A DNA stretch of 23,872 nt from Bacillus_BA songklensis (GCF_042649685.1 NZ_JBHRZT010000030.1:1-23872); one strand, 5' to 3'. Positions 8,007 to 15,716 are shown, counted from the stretch's first letter. Program-made: numbers and translations. Notes: generated by a model not told the origin, from the letters alone.

Positions 8007-8042
8007 TTAAAAAATAAAGGAGAAAATCCCTTTATTTTTTAA
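8007..8042 (+). terminator. AU-rich terminator after spo0M
   Basis: TTAAAAAATAAAGG (8007-8020) pairs with CCTTTATTTTTTAA (8029-8042). It is the first of two hairpins in tandem. Confidence 0.6.
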
Positions 8043-8049
8043 CGCTCTG

Positions 8050-8086
8050 AAAAAGCCTGGATTTTATACTAAAATCCAGGCTTTTT
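8050..8086. terminator. Strong bidirectional terminator
   Basis: A 17-bp perfect stem, 8050-8066 with 8070-8086 and a 3-base loop, has A- and T-runs at the ends. It can stop transcription from either side. The remaining 200 bases up to the PspC gene hold nothing recognisable. Confidence 0.85.
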
Positions 8087-8282
8087 CCTATTTATTTATA
8101 TGTTAACTGAAAATGTTGAAAGCATATAGAACGTCATAGAATTTATAATAATGCCAGATAGCGGACTTGCTCTGTATCTATGATTGATATTATTTGGGAG
8201 AAAAGAACAAATGTCAATCCTGGATTCATACATCTTATTTGATTGTCTGCAAAGGAAAAAATAAATTTATGTGGCTACCTAT

Positions 8283-8471
8283 TTAGTAGCCCTTTGGAAG
8301 TAAAAGAGCCATGGCTATATAAATTAACCCCATTGGAAAGAACCCTGTAGTAATCAATAAAACAATAAAAATAATTCTCAGCAAGGTAGAATTGATACCG
8401 AGAGACTGAGCAAGCCCTCCCAATACACCCGCAACTTTTCGATCGGAACGAGACTTTAATAATTTTTTCAT
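8283..8471 (-). CDS. PspC-domain small membrane protein
   Basis: A 62-residue PspC-domain protein: a basic N-terminus (MKKLLKSRSDRKVAGVLGGLAQSLG) with the family motif around GVLGGLA, then two hydrophobic segments (about 22-38 and 42-58). Start 8471 is chosen because GAGAGG is about 8 bases upstream; the frame is open for 12 more codons but has no site there. PspC proteins are inner-membrane partners in phage-shock or envelope-stress responses; no PspA homologue is adjacent. Confidence 0.85.
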   Translation of the reverse strand: MKKLLKSRSDRKVAGVLGGLAQSLGINSTLLRIIFIVLLITTGFFPMGLIYIAMALLLPKGY

Positions 8472-8507
8472 ATGCGAAACCTCTCTTTCGGCAGGAATAT
8501 TATGCAC

Positions 8508-8937
8508 AAAATAGTTGTCTATATTCCTTTTTTAATGTTCCCCTAGTATTACTACGTATAAACGTTATCTAAGGATTCATCCAAAGTTGTGGTTTTAAGG
8601 TACCGACTTAGAATTCAAATTCATTCTATCGTTAGCCAAAAAGGTTCTTCTTAATCTTTTGGAAAAATGAACGAGTCAATCCTTTGTTTAAAGTAAAGAT
8701 CAATTCGCTTTTTCACCGAATATAGGGAATTGCTTAATAAGATAATCACCTTTTTTCTTATGCCATCGGATAATTTAGTTGGAAAAGAAATGCATAACAA
8801 AATAGTGAAGCGGAGGGCTCAATTACATAGCTCGCTCAGAAGCTCTAAAAGCTGATGGTTTAAATAATGCCTAGAGAATAGGATGAAAGACTTCAACCTG
8901 GTGTCTTTCGTCATAAGAAGGGAAAGGAAAACGGAGT
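8508..8937. other. Intergenic region, no gene seen
   Basis: Nothing coding was recognised. Near the end GAAAGAC (8884-8890) and GTCTTTC (8901-8907) form a hairpin with no T-run, shortly before the VanZ-family gene; it might act in its leader. Confidence 0.5.
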
Positions 8938-9399
8938 TTGGTGGAGTTTATCACGAAAAAAAATATAAAGAAAATTTCTTTAGGAGTCTTTATCATCTAC
9001 CTCGGCATATTAATTTATGTTACGTTAATTCATAAAAATGATTATGTTTACGGCAATGCAGCAAATTTTGACTTATTTAGTACGATTCTTTTGATGTGGA
9101 ATAGTGGCAGTCCCTATTTAATACTGATGAATGTATTTGGAAACATCGCTTTATTTGCCCCAATGGGTTTCTTTATCTCGATTTTGGCCAGAAAGTTAGA
9201 TGGATTTATTCCAATGTTTATAACAGGGTTTTTAGCTAGTTCTATTATCGAGATCTTACAATATAAAGTTACAAATCGGGTGTTCGATGTAGATGACATT
9301 TTTCTCAATTCTGTTGGGGCATTAATGGGATGGATGGCTATGAGGCTGACTCGGTTTATTTTCAAGAGAATTTTGGGAGCAAAAGGGGCAGGGGCATGA
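8938..9399 (+). CDS. VanZ-family membrane protein
   Basis: A 153-residue VanZ-like protein with four membrane segments (about 12-32, 58-86, 92-110 and 122-142). Family hallmarks are MNVFGNIALFAPMGFF, SSIIEILQY and VDDIFLNSVGALMGW. VanZ of the vanA transposon gives low-level teicoplanin resistance, but chromosomal relatives are common and uncharacterised, so resistance should not be inferred. The start is TTG at 8938 or the next codon GTG at 8941; purine-rich AAGGGAAAGG and CGGAG lie just upstream. Monocistronic. Confidence 0.85.
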   Translation: MVEFITKKNIKKISLGVFIIYLGILIYVTLIHKNDYVYGNAANFDLFSTILLMWNSGSPYLILMNVFGNIALFAPMGFFISILARKLDGFIPMFITGFLASSIIEILQYKVTNRVFDVDDIFLNSVGALMGWMAMRLTRFIFKRILGAKGAGA

Positions 9400-9481
9400 A
9401 TGGATTAAGAAAGGGGATACATCTTTTGGAATGACTAGGTTAGTCCATACAGCCTTGCTTGGTTTTCTTAAAATCGGCAAT

Positions 9482-9520
9482 AGAAAAGGCATGTACAGAT
9501 TAAAGGTACATGCCTTTTCT
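9482..9520. terminator. Terminator shared by VanZ gene and hemolysin-C paralogue
   Basis: AGAAAAGGCATGTAC (9482-9496) pairs with GTACATGCCTTTTCT (9506-9520). Its stem core is the same as that of the terminator at 2763-2802. Confidence 0.85.
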
Positions 9521-9528
9521 TCACTGAA

Positions 9529-10866
9529 TCAGGATGGCAGTTCCGCTTCTTCTAAGGGAGAAGGAGATACCGCTGTTCGGAAGGCTTCTATTCGTTTAAT
9601 GTGATGCTCTTTTATATCAAGAACCCTGAATTCATATCCATCCAATGACAGGGATTCGCCTTTCTTGAGATCAAATTTCCGAGTAAGCATCCAACCACCG
9701 AGCGTATTCACATCTTCTTCTTCAATCTTGGTTCCCAATAAATCATTGACTTCGTCAATTAAAACTTTGGAGTCAAAGATATAATGGTTCTCCTTTATTT
9801 TTTGAATTTCAGGTATTTCATCGACGTCGAACTCATCCCGAATTTCACCCACGATTTCCTCCAAGATATCCTCTACTGTCACAAGACCGGCTGTTCCCCC
9901 GTATTCATCCATTAAAATGGCCATGTGGATACGATTTTTCTGCATGCGGATTAACAAATCATAAATGGGAATCGACTCGATGACCTCAATAATGGGTTTG
10001 ACATAAGATCCAACCGTTCTTTTACGGGTTTCTTTTTCATGTACAAAATCCGTTAGGATTTCTTTAATATTAACCAAACCAATGACCTGGTCTTTATCGC
10101 CTTCTACAACAACCGGATAACGGGTATGTTTCTCCACCCCTGCGATATTTAAAAAGTCCTCGATGGTGTCGTCCTTCGAAACACAGACGATTTCTGTTCG
10201 GGGGACCATAATTTCCCTGGCGGTACGGTCATCGAATTCAAAGATATTATTCACATATTTGAATTCGGATTGATTGATTTTTCCGCTTTCGTAACTCTCT
10301 GATAAAATAATGCGAAGCTCTTCTTCACTGTGGGCCACTTCATGTTCAGGGGCAGGCTCTAGCCCGAACAAACCGGCTACACCGCGTGCGGAATGGTTTA
10401 AAGCCCATATAAAAGGATACAGTATCTTATAAAATAAAATGATAGGACGAGAAAATAATAACGCCACTTTCTCCGCCTTCTGAATAGCGACGGTCTTGGG
10501 AGCCAGTTCTCCCACCACGACATGGATAAATGTTACGACTGAGAACGCAATAATAAACGAAAGAATAGAAGAAAGTGATTCCGCTATATCAAGCTTTTCA
10601 AATAAAGGTTCTAATAAATGGGCAACGGTATGTTCTCCTATCCATCCTAGACCTAACGCGGTGACGGTAATCCCTAATTGACAAGCCGATAGATATCCGT
10701 CTAAGTTGGAAATTACTTTTTTCGCAGCCCGTGCATTTTTATTCCCCTCTGCAATCAATTGGTCAATACGTGTGCTTCTTACCCTTATGATGGCAAATTC
10801 CGTAGAAACGAAAAAAGCTGTGAATGCGATTAAAATGGCGAATATGAGTAAATTTAAAATTTCCAA
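9529..10866 (-). CDS. Hemolysin C/CorC-family CBS-domain membrane protein, second copy
   Basis: A 445-residue paralogue of the gene at 2809-4146 with the same plan: DUF21 membrane domain (1 to about 200, motif VVVGELAPKTVA), CBS pair (about 215-335, with MVPRTEIV and ILMDEYGGTAGLVTVEDILE) and C-terminal CorC/HlyC domain. It also starts at TTG (10864-10866) behind the same hairpin leader. Differences concentrate in the 160-180 region and the extreme C-terminus. It stands alone, without a working yugP: only a remnant of that gene remains upstream. Both copies are intact, so they may have divided their roles in cation transport or envelope stress. Confidence 0.88.
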   Translation of the reverse strand: MEILNLLIFAILIAFTAFFVSTEFAIIRVRSTRIDQLIAEGNKNARAAKKVISNLDGYLSACQLGITVTALGLGWIGEHTVAHLLEPLFEKLDIAESLSSILSFIIAFSVVTFIHVVVGELAPKTVAIQKAEKVALLFSRPIILFYKILYPFIWALNHSARGVAGLFGLEPAPEHEVAHSEEELRIILSESYESGKINQSEFKYVNNIFEFDDRTAREIMVPRTEIVCVSKDDTIEDFLNIAGVEKHTRYPVVVEGDKDQVIGLVNIKEILTDFVHEKETRKRTVGSYVKPIIEVIESIPIYDLLIRMQKNRIHMAILMDEYGGTAGLVTVEDILEEIVGEIRDEFDVDEIPEIQKIKENHYIFDSKVLIDEVNDLLGTKIEEEDVNTLGGWMLTRKFDLKKGESLSLDGYEFRVLDIKEHHIKRIEAFRTAVSPSPLEEAELPS

Positions 10867-10872
10867 TGAATG

Positions 10873-10908
10873 CCCTTATTCCGTCCAAACGAATAAGGGA
10901 ACACCTCC
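10873..10908 (-). promoter_or_regulatory. Leader hairpin, copy at second hemolysin-C gene
   Basis: CCCTTATTCGT (10899-10889) pairs with ACGGAATAAGGG (10884-10873), one base bulged. GGAGG (10908-10904) stands before it and the TTG start 7 bases after it. Compared with 4154-4188, changes at the base of the stem add a C-G pair and the loop side is altered, yet pairing is kept. Confidence 0.65.
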
Positions 10909-10947
10909 TGCTGAGTGAAGAATATGAATGATTCATAATTTGTCTTT

Positions 10948-11085
10948 TTACTCTTCTTTACTGTTTCCCTAAAAGAAAATTATCATGTATTTAGCTCATT
11001 CAAGAACCGAAGTTAAGTCTGCGACCACATAGGTTAACGATGCTCCTAATACTTTATTTACTCCTTCCTTTCACATTTCTTGTGA
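10948..11085 (-). pseudogene. Decayed 3' end of a second yugP
   Basis: Read leftward from about 11064, the sequence gives GVNKVLGASLTYVVADLTSVLE, a stop, AKYMIIFF, a stop, then GNSKEE and TAA. This lines up with the C-terminus of YugP (GVKKVLNAAALTYVAAALISVLELIKYVMIFFQGQEEE). Two internal stops and loss of everything upstream show it is a remnant. Its position relative to the second hemolysin-C gene is the same as that of intact yugP to the first. Confidence 0.85.
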
Positions 11086-11198
11086 AGAGGAGATGGTTAT
11101 ATTTAAATTAAATTCAAATAAAGAATCTGACCAAAAAAATACTGAAGCCTGGATTTTTTTAACTTAATTCATATTCAGTTCACAATGCTGTTGTATAG

Positions 11199-11429
11199 TT
11201 GCCTCAAAAGGGGGAGATTAAACTGTTTTCATTTTACTACCAACGATATAAGATGGGGTTTTGGTTTCTTTTGTTTTTACTTTTTGCATTGAGTGCCATA
11301 TCAAAATATTTTCATTCACCTTATTTGTGGGAGAAAATATTTAACGTAGTCTCATGCTTGGTATGTTTAGGGATATTTCTTCGTTTAAAGTTTCGCAAAC
11401 AAACGGAAGATTCATCTAATAAAATCTAA
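11199..11429 (+). CDS. Small membrane protein, unknown
   Basis: Up to 76 residues: a basic start, one clear membrane segment (about 21-37, FWFLLFLLFALSAIS) and a second (about 47-62, IFNVVSCLVCLGIFL), then a basic, polar tail. Not assigned to a family. The start is uncertain: the first possible codon is TTG at 11199, but the purine-rich AAAGGGGGAG (11207-11216) lies inside the frame and points to a later start, either CTG at 11223 or ATG at 11253. Monocistronic and between the duplication scar and the second IS110 element. Confidence 0.5.
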   Translation: MPQKGEIKLFSFYYQRYKMGFWFLLFLLFALSAISKYFHSPYLWEKIFNVVSCLVCLGIFLRLKFRKQTEDSSNKI

Positions 11430-11756
11430 TGCTTTAATATATTGATTGCCATTGCTTCCAGTATCAATTTTGGAATGGGTTATACCAAATAAGCGTATAG
11501 AAGATATTGTAAATCGGAAAACAAACATCAATAAACGTATTCCTAACAATTTTGGCAACATAACGCGAAACACTATTCTAGTTTAGAATTCGGTTTCAGA
11601 ACTATCCAATATAACAGTCGCCAATCTTTCGTTTCAGGTGGGTTTGTTGGAGTATGTGAATAATTATACTTAAGCTAAACCAGCTAATAGTTTGTCAACA
11701 TTTTTCAATAAAAAACTTAAAATATACATGCTATACTAAAAATGGGCATGCTAAAT
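11430..11756. other. Intergenic region, no gene seen
   Basis: A stop-bounded frame of about 46 codons (around 11446-11585, reading LPLLPVSILEWVIPNKRIED...) has no ribosome binding site and may be a gene remnant. Nothing else was recognised. Confidence 0.4.
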
Positions 11757-11790
11757 AACCTTCCTTCAACCTATGATTGGAAGGTTTTGT
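11757..11790 (+). terminator. Hairpin beside second IS110 element
   Basis: AACCTTCC (11757-11764) pairs with GGAAGGTT (11779-11786), followed by TTGTATTATT. It is a possible terminator or part of the short right end of the element. Confidence 0.45.
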
Positions 11791-11812
11791 ATTATTTGGT
11801 TAAGCTTGTTGA

Positions 11813-12978
11813 TTAGGCTAGATCTTGGAAAGTCGTTTTGTTTTTTAATTGTGCATAAATCCATTGTAAGAGTTTATTTGCACATGCTATTACAGCTACT
11901 TTATAGGGCTTTCCTTCTTCACGTTTCTTATCATAGAACTCACGTAATCTCTTGTTACGAGGGATGATTTCATCAGTCGTTTTCTTTTTGCGGCAATCAC
12001 GAATGGCACAACGAACAGCCATATACAGGGCATGCCGTAATCTACTCGAGCCTCTTTTGGTTATCCGGTTTACTGTCCCCTTGAATCTACCCGATTCAAA
12101 GATACTGGGATCAATTCCGGCAAATGCCACGAGTTTTTTGGGGTGATTAAACCGATCAATCTCTCCGATTTCAGAAATAATCGTTGCAGCGATTTTTTCA
12201 CCGATACCAGGGATGGATTGGATAATCTTATATTCTTCCATTTCTTTTGCCAAAGCATCTATCTCGTCTTCAAACTTGGATAGGTGCTGTTGGTATTCTA
12301 GAAGCATTTTGATATACATTTCTAGGCTTAAGATGTGACTCTGATACAGGTTTTTCTGAAAGGGATTCCGAGTGGCGGCAGCTAAAAGTTTCTATGCCTG
12401 TGTGTTTGCCCGCTTTCTTGAACGACTTGTACATAATTCATCAATTTTATTGGCTAACGTTTCTTCACCAGCTACCAACACGTCTTCAGATGTGGGATAT
12501 TCTAATAAGGTAAGTAAAGAAACTACGGAATATAAGTCCCCCAAAACCCCTCGATACTCAGGGAATACCTGATCAAGCACTGCTTGAAATTGAAGTTTCG
12601 TTTGTACATATATGCCTCTAAATCCTCTTTATAGTACAGCTCGCAGAGGTGGTGTGCATCGATTACATCTGTCTTTATTTTACGTAAACTGGAGCTCTTT
12701 GCTCGATAAGAGATGAGTGGGTTAACGATAACTAGTAAGTAATTTCTGTCCTCAAAATATTGTACAACAGGAGTATGATAATGCCCCGTAGATTCTAAAA
12801 CGATCGGAGGTCGTATCCCTGTTACGTTTTCTATTTCTCTAAGAAATTGGTATAGGCTATCCAGTCCCTCAAGGGTATGTGCCACTTTAAAACTTCTTTT
12901 ATATGGTTTCTTCTTATCCAAGAAAGCCTGAACCTGACTTTCACCTTTTGCTACATCCAGACCAACCACTGGATTCAT
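11813..12978 (-). pseudogene. Broken IS110-family transposase, second element
   Basis: The N-terminal DEDD domain starts at 12978 (MNPVVGLDVAKGES, then VLESTGHYH and KTDVIDAHHLCEL, holding the acidic residues). The frame shifts near 12600-12608: in the other frame KLQFQAVLDQVFPEYRG continues the expected protein, and the junction could be explained by loss of four bases. A TAG at 12392-12394 then interrupts the same frame. The C-terminal domain (11813-12319) has IQSIPGIGEKIAATIISEIG and AFAGIDPSIFESGRFKG, where the recombinase serine is expected. GGGAGGAGAT precedes the start. It differs clearly from the transposase at 209-1644, so this is a second, independent element. With a frameshift and a stop it is probably inactive. 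Confidence 0.88.
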
Positions 12979-12984
12979 TTTTTA

Positions 12985-13200
12985 TCTCCTCCCAAAATAA
13001 AATTACCGGTACCCCTAAATCCTTCTTGTAGTATCATAGCTTCGCTTGTTATACGAGATCATAGTCCCAACCAGCCTCAATCATGTTTCTACAAGTAGGG
13101 GGCGAACTGTTTAGTTGACAGGATCTAGTCCCACGGGGGCGGACGTTCTACCCCGGCTACCGTTAAGGATAAATCCTAAATAAAAATGGTCAACCAGAAA
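12985..13200 (-). ncRNA. Candidate IS110 bridge-RNA region, second element
   Basis: Non-coding and directly upstream of the transposase. On the - strand CTTGTAG (13095-13089) can pair with CTACAAG (13031-13025) to close a loop of about 57 nt, and CGGGG/CCCCG, AACT/AGTT and CTAC/GTAG hairpins lie before it. The 9-mer ACGGGGGCG at 13133-13141, within this region, recurs at 13225-13233 just outside, which would suit a guide and its donor target. Judged by position and eye-made pairings only. Confidence 0.4.
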
Positions 13201-13260
13201 AATCTGGTCAACCTTATAATACGAACGGGGGCGTTAGTGAAAGATCACAGTTTTCATTGC

Positions 13261-13457
13261 ATGCATAAAATCCATTTTTCTGAACAAGCTATCTTTGTGC
13301 AGAGGTAACAACTCCTTAGCTGTGTAACATGTCATCCAGGGAACCATTTCATGAAGAAATGGTTCTTTGTTTTTGTTATGAAATATGCAGGATTTTATGC
13401 ATTTCTAAGCGTGCTTTAGTGCGTCTAACGCTTGATTTATCAAGGATGTATAAAATC
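13261..13457. repeat. Cluster of inverted repeats, recombination-site-like
   Basis: ATGCATAAAATCC (13261-13273) has a perfect 13-bp inverted copy at 13390-13402, and an 11/12 match in the first orientation at 13446-13457. Between the last two lie AAGCGT/ACGCTT and the palindrome CTTGAT-TT-ATCAAG (13431-13444). Such density of arms is seen at att or resolution sites of tyrosine recombinases. No recombinase gene is in the window. Confidence 0.5.
13341..13374 (+). terminator. Strong intrinsic terminator
   Basis: GAACCATTTC (13341-13350) and GAAATGGTTC (13356-13365) form a perfect 10-bp stem, followed by TTTGTTTTT. No gene ends just upstream on the + strand, so it may end an unseen RNA or be left over from a lost gene. 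Confidence 0.75.
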
Positions 13458-13524
13458 GTGCATAAACGATAAAAACGGATAAACTGAAACCCCTTGGGCG
13501 CCAAGTGGTTTGATTTGGTGTGGG

Positions 13525-13550
13525 TTCCGGTAAGAGTCATTATGTTAACT
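13525..13550 (+). repeat. Intergenic motif TTCC...TTATG, copy A
   Basis: TTCC, 11 bases, TTATG, then TTAAC. It lies upstream of the first small gene of the array. It is the most divergent copy. Confidence 0.35.
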
Positions 13551-13631
13551 AACTTTGTATAACATATACATCTGCTATATCCCTTCTTTATGGTAAAATT
13601 TGTTATGCGAGAAGGGGGATGGAAAGAAGGT

Positions 13632-13862
13632 ATGGATCAAGATACAAAGGTTATTCAAGAGTTGCGGGAGCTTAATCAAAGGGTAGCTCATCTTGAAAAC
13701 TTAATTGAGAAAACAAATAAAGAAGAGAAGGTAGGCCCTGTTCGTACCTTTGTAGAGGCTATAACATCTTTGTCATTTGGTCTGTTTGTTGTAGGACCTG
13801 TAGTGGTTATCGTAGTTGGGATTCTAATGTTTGTTTGGTCGTGGATTGGTATGAAGATATAA
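13632..13862 (+). CDS. Small coiled-coil membrane protein, unknown
   Basis: A 76-residue protein: a short coiled coil (about 6-32, VIQELRELNQRVAHLENLIEK) and a C-terminal membrane segment (about 50-70, FGLFVVGPVVVIVVGILMFVW). Not recognised. ATG 13632 is chosen as the start of the folded part; GGGGGA is 12 bases before it and GAAAGAAGG directly before it. An in-frame ATG at 13605 and an earlier one at 13590 lack sites. Upstream, GTATAACATATAC (13557-13569) and TATGGTAAAATT resemble the region before the gene at 14580. First gene of a row of small accessory genes. Confidence 0.6.
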   Translation: MDQDTKVIQELRELNQRVAHLENLIEKTNKEEKVGPVRTFVEAITSLSFGLFVVGPVVVIVVGILMFVWSWIGMKI

Positions 13863-13870
13863 ATATCAAC

Positions 13871-13898
13871 TTCCTATATCGGATCTTATGGTAACAAG
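13871..13898 (+). repeat. Intergenic motif TTCC...TTATGGTAACAAG, copy B
   Basis: It stands 8 bases after the stop of the previous gene and about 50 bases before the next start. The TTATGGTAACAAG part is identical to copy D. Confidence 0.5.
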
Positions 13899-13938
13899 TA
13901 TATAGCTTATGTATTAAACGATTGAGGAGGGGACCAAT

Positions 13939-14307
13939 GTGGAAATTCCATCAGAAATTGATTTATTATCTGTATTTGAATGTGAACCGGAGCTGTTAGA
14001 TAAGCAAAAGGATTCTCCTTTTTATTATAATAAGGCAACCTATCGTTTTAATAATGGGAGGGAGAATTTTAGAGTGGAATTAAGTCCTTCGTTCGAAGAA
14101 TTTATATTAGAAGTACAGGACTTACATAGCAAAGAGGTTATTACCTACCTTCAATTTATACGAGTGGAATCTTTAGAAATTCTGGAAGATAGAAAAGAAA
14201 AATCAAGAATTCTGCTAACGCTAAGAGAAGAAGAGATTATGCAAACAATTCAAGTTGAATTCAAGCCCCGTTTTCAACTTATCATCAAACAACATTTGGA
14301 TATTTAA
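13939..14307 (+). CDS. Hypothetical small acidic protein
   Basis: A 122-residue soluble protein with no membrane segment, signal peptide or motif I recognise. It is acidic in the first third (IDLLSVFECEPELLDKQ) and looks beta-rich (YRFNNGRENFRVELS, EEFILEVQDL, RILLTLREEEI). Start GTG at 13939 has GGAGGGGA well placed; an overlapping ATG two bases earlier opens a 20-codon frame that ends soon. The size and the array of unrelated small genes would suit an orphan immunity protein, but this is only a guess. Tandem terminators follow. Confidence 0.65.
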   Translation: MEIPSEIDLLSVFECEPELLDKQKDSPFYYNKATYRFNNGRENFRVELSPSFEEFILEVQDLHSKEVITYLQFIRVESLEILEDRKEKSRILLTLREEEIMQTIQVEFKPRFQLIIKQHLDI

Positions 14308-14308
14308 T

Positions 14309-14335
14309 TTCCTATAATCCGGAGTTATGTTGATT
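14309..14335 (+). repeat. Intergenic motif TTCC...TTATG, copy C
   Basis: TTCC, 12 bases including CCGG, then TTATGTTGA, starting 2 bases after the stop of the previous gene. Confidence 0.45.
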
Positions 14336-14355
14336 TAAACATTGAAATGGGTTTT

Positions 14356-14388
14356 AAACGCCTTATATTCGTGTATAAGGCGTTTTTG
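14356..14388 (+). terminator. Intrinsic terminator
   Basis: AAACGCCTTATA (14356-14367) pairs with TATAAGGCGTTT (14374-14385), followed by TT. It ends the gene at 13939-14307. Confidence 0.8.
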
Positions 14389-14420
14389 CATGTCTATAGA
14401 ATTTACCTCTGTTTTTGCGT

Positions 14421-14456
14421 AAAAGCCTCAAATTTCTAGGAATCTGAGGCTTTTTT
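14421..14456 (+). terminator. Second terminator in tandem
   Basis: AAAAGCCTCA (14421-14430) pairs with TGAGGCTTTT (14445-14454), with TTTTTT at the end. Having two in a row isolates the next gene. Confidence 0.8.
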
Positions 14457-14579
14457 GATTGCAGAGAGGAGTTATTGTGTTAATTGGAATTGTATAAATT
14501 ATACATTGTTTTTTTATGATAAAATTCTTAGGAAATGAGGCATTACTTCTACTGATTATCACTTATATGGGGGCCATAT

Positions 14580-15119
14580 ATGGAATTTGTATACGAACTA
14601 CACGGCCATGGTTGGGCAAGTGGCCATATTGAGATTAATGAAAAGAAATGTGAGTTTGCTTGTAGTTATTTAAGTGTTGGTATAGGTGAGTTGATAGAAA
14701 GATTAAGACACCTTATAACGGATGATCCAGATATTAATCCTAACCCTATATATTGGGAAGAAGAACCCAATGGAACTTACTGGACATTAAAGAAAATTGA
14801 TCAGAATCAATTGTTGGTTCGAATTGAATATGAAGATGAGTTTGAGGGTAAGCGAGAATTATTACTTCAAGAAACCGTTTTATTAAAGGATTTTGTGAAC
14901 ATGATATTATCTACAACTACTAAATTGCTACAATATCACGGTATCGTGGGTTATCGTCAGAGCTGGGGACATGAATTTCCATTAGCTGATTATTTACAAT
15001 TAAAAACTTTCCTTGAGGATAGTAGTCCCATAATTGTTAAACAAATTGCTGTAGAAGGCTATGCAGATCACTACACAACTGTACTTTCAACGGAATTGAA
15101 GATACTGGGGAATCTATAG
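14580..15119 (+). CDS. Uncharacterised protein, YELHGHGWASG-type family
   Basis: A 179-residue soluble protein. The opening YELHGHGWASGHIEINEKKCEFACSY, an SVGIGELIERLRHL helix and a WEEEPNGTYW segment resemble a widespread family of unknown function that I know from both bacilli and actinobacteria; I cannot name its domain number. GGGGG stands 6 bases before the ATG. Upstream lie GTATAAATTATAC (14492-14504) and TATGATAAAATT, like the upstream region of the gene at 13632. It is monocistronic, isolated by the tandem terminators. No catalytic motif was seen. Confidence 0.65.
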   Translation: MEFVYELHGHGWASGHIEINEKKCEFACSYLSVGIGELIERLRHLITDDPDINPNPIYWEEEPNGTYWTLKKIDQNQLLVRIEYEDEFEGKRELLLQETVLLKDFVNMILSTTTKLLQYHGIVGYRQSWGHEFPLADYLQLKTFLEDSSPIIVKQIAVEGYADHYTTVLSTELKILGNL

Positions 15120-15145
15120 AGATAAATTTCATCCAAGGTTCTAAC

Positions 15146-15178
15146 TTCCTACTTCTTCGGGTGTTATGGTAACAAGGT
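15146..15178 (+). repeat. Intergenic motif TTCC...TTATGGTAACAAG, copy D
   Basis: AACTTCCTA, then TTCGGGTG, then TTATGGTAACAAG. It follows a gene end and precedes the next start by about 50 bases, as copy B does. Confidence 0.5.
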
Positions 15179-15222
15179 AAATAAACTATAGATCTGTAGC
15201 ATGGTAAAACGGGGGTACATAT

Positions 15223-15471
15223 ATGTTCGAAACTTATGATTTTAAAGTGGCTTGGTGCCCAATATGCTCTCAAGGTTGGATAGAGATAGTAAAAGACGTT
15301 GAAACCAAAGAACTTTTTGTAATGTGTAATGAGTGCGAAAATGAATGGAATCATCCAACAAACATTAAGGCATCAAAAGCAAGAACTGAAGTTAGTGAAA
15401 ATCCAGTAATTAAACCAATATACGAAGAGATTAAAAGTATTGGCTGGGAAAAATATATAATTAACGAATAG
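15223..15471 (+). CDS. Small zinc-ribbon protein
   Basis: An 82-residue protein with a likely zinc ribbon: CPIC at 12-15 and CNEC at 35-38, 19 residues between them, each knuckle next to aromatic residues (AWCPICSQGW, NEWNH). The C-terminal part is a short charged region without motifs. Function unknown; such ribbons may bind DNA, RNA or protein partners. Start ATG 15223 has GGGGG about 8 bases upstream and a GCATGGTAAAA promoter-like stretch before that. Confidence 0.72.
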   Translation: MFETYDFKVAWCPICSQGWIEIVKDVETKELFVMCNECENEWNHPTNIKASKARTEVSENPVIKPIYEEIKSIGWEKYIINE

Positions 15472-15498
15472 TTACTGATTTGGTTCACTATTTTATCT

Positions 15499-15630
15499 TT
15501 ACTTAGAGAAAAAGCGCTGATCTAATTCATCAATCTCGGATTGTATCGAGCGTAGCCTTTGTTTCAACGTATTCGCGTCTGCCTCAATTCCTTCGAGTAG
15601 TTCTATTACGAGGTCAATTTTCGTTTCCAT
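15499..15630 (-). CDS. 43-residue coiled-coil protein
   Basis: A short gene reading METKIDLVIELLEGIEADAN and on to IDELDQRFFSK. Heptad-like leucine and isoleucine spacing suggests a single amphipathic helix or coiled coil. AAAGGAGTGAT is placed 7 bases before the ATG and a TATAAT (15658-15653) lies 23 bases from the start, which is the same layout as the YolD-like gene at 16129-16458, including an upstream AACAAAC. Divergent from the zinc-ribbon gene at 15929. Function unknown; the shared leader hints at shared control. Confidence 0.65.
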   Translation of the reverse strand: METKIDLVIELLEGIEADANTLKQRLRSIQSEIDELDQRFFSK

Positions 15631-15716
15631 CGGTAATCACTCCTTTCCGATAATTATAAATACGGTTTGTTAATTGATTGTAAATTTTTGTTAAATCTAT
15701 TGTCGAATAGTGTAAA

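Noticed and set aside
8938..9399. Reading the VanZ-family gene as a glycopeptide resistance gene
   Set aside because: There are no other van genes and the VanZ family is broad and mostly uncharacterised.
11446..11585. A 46-codon frame after the small membrane protein gene
   Set aside because: No ribosome binding site and no recognisable motif; it may be a remnant, but I cannot support a gene.
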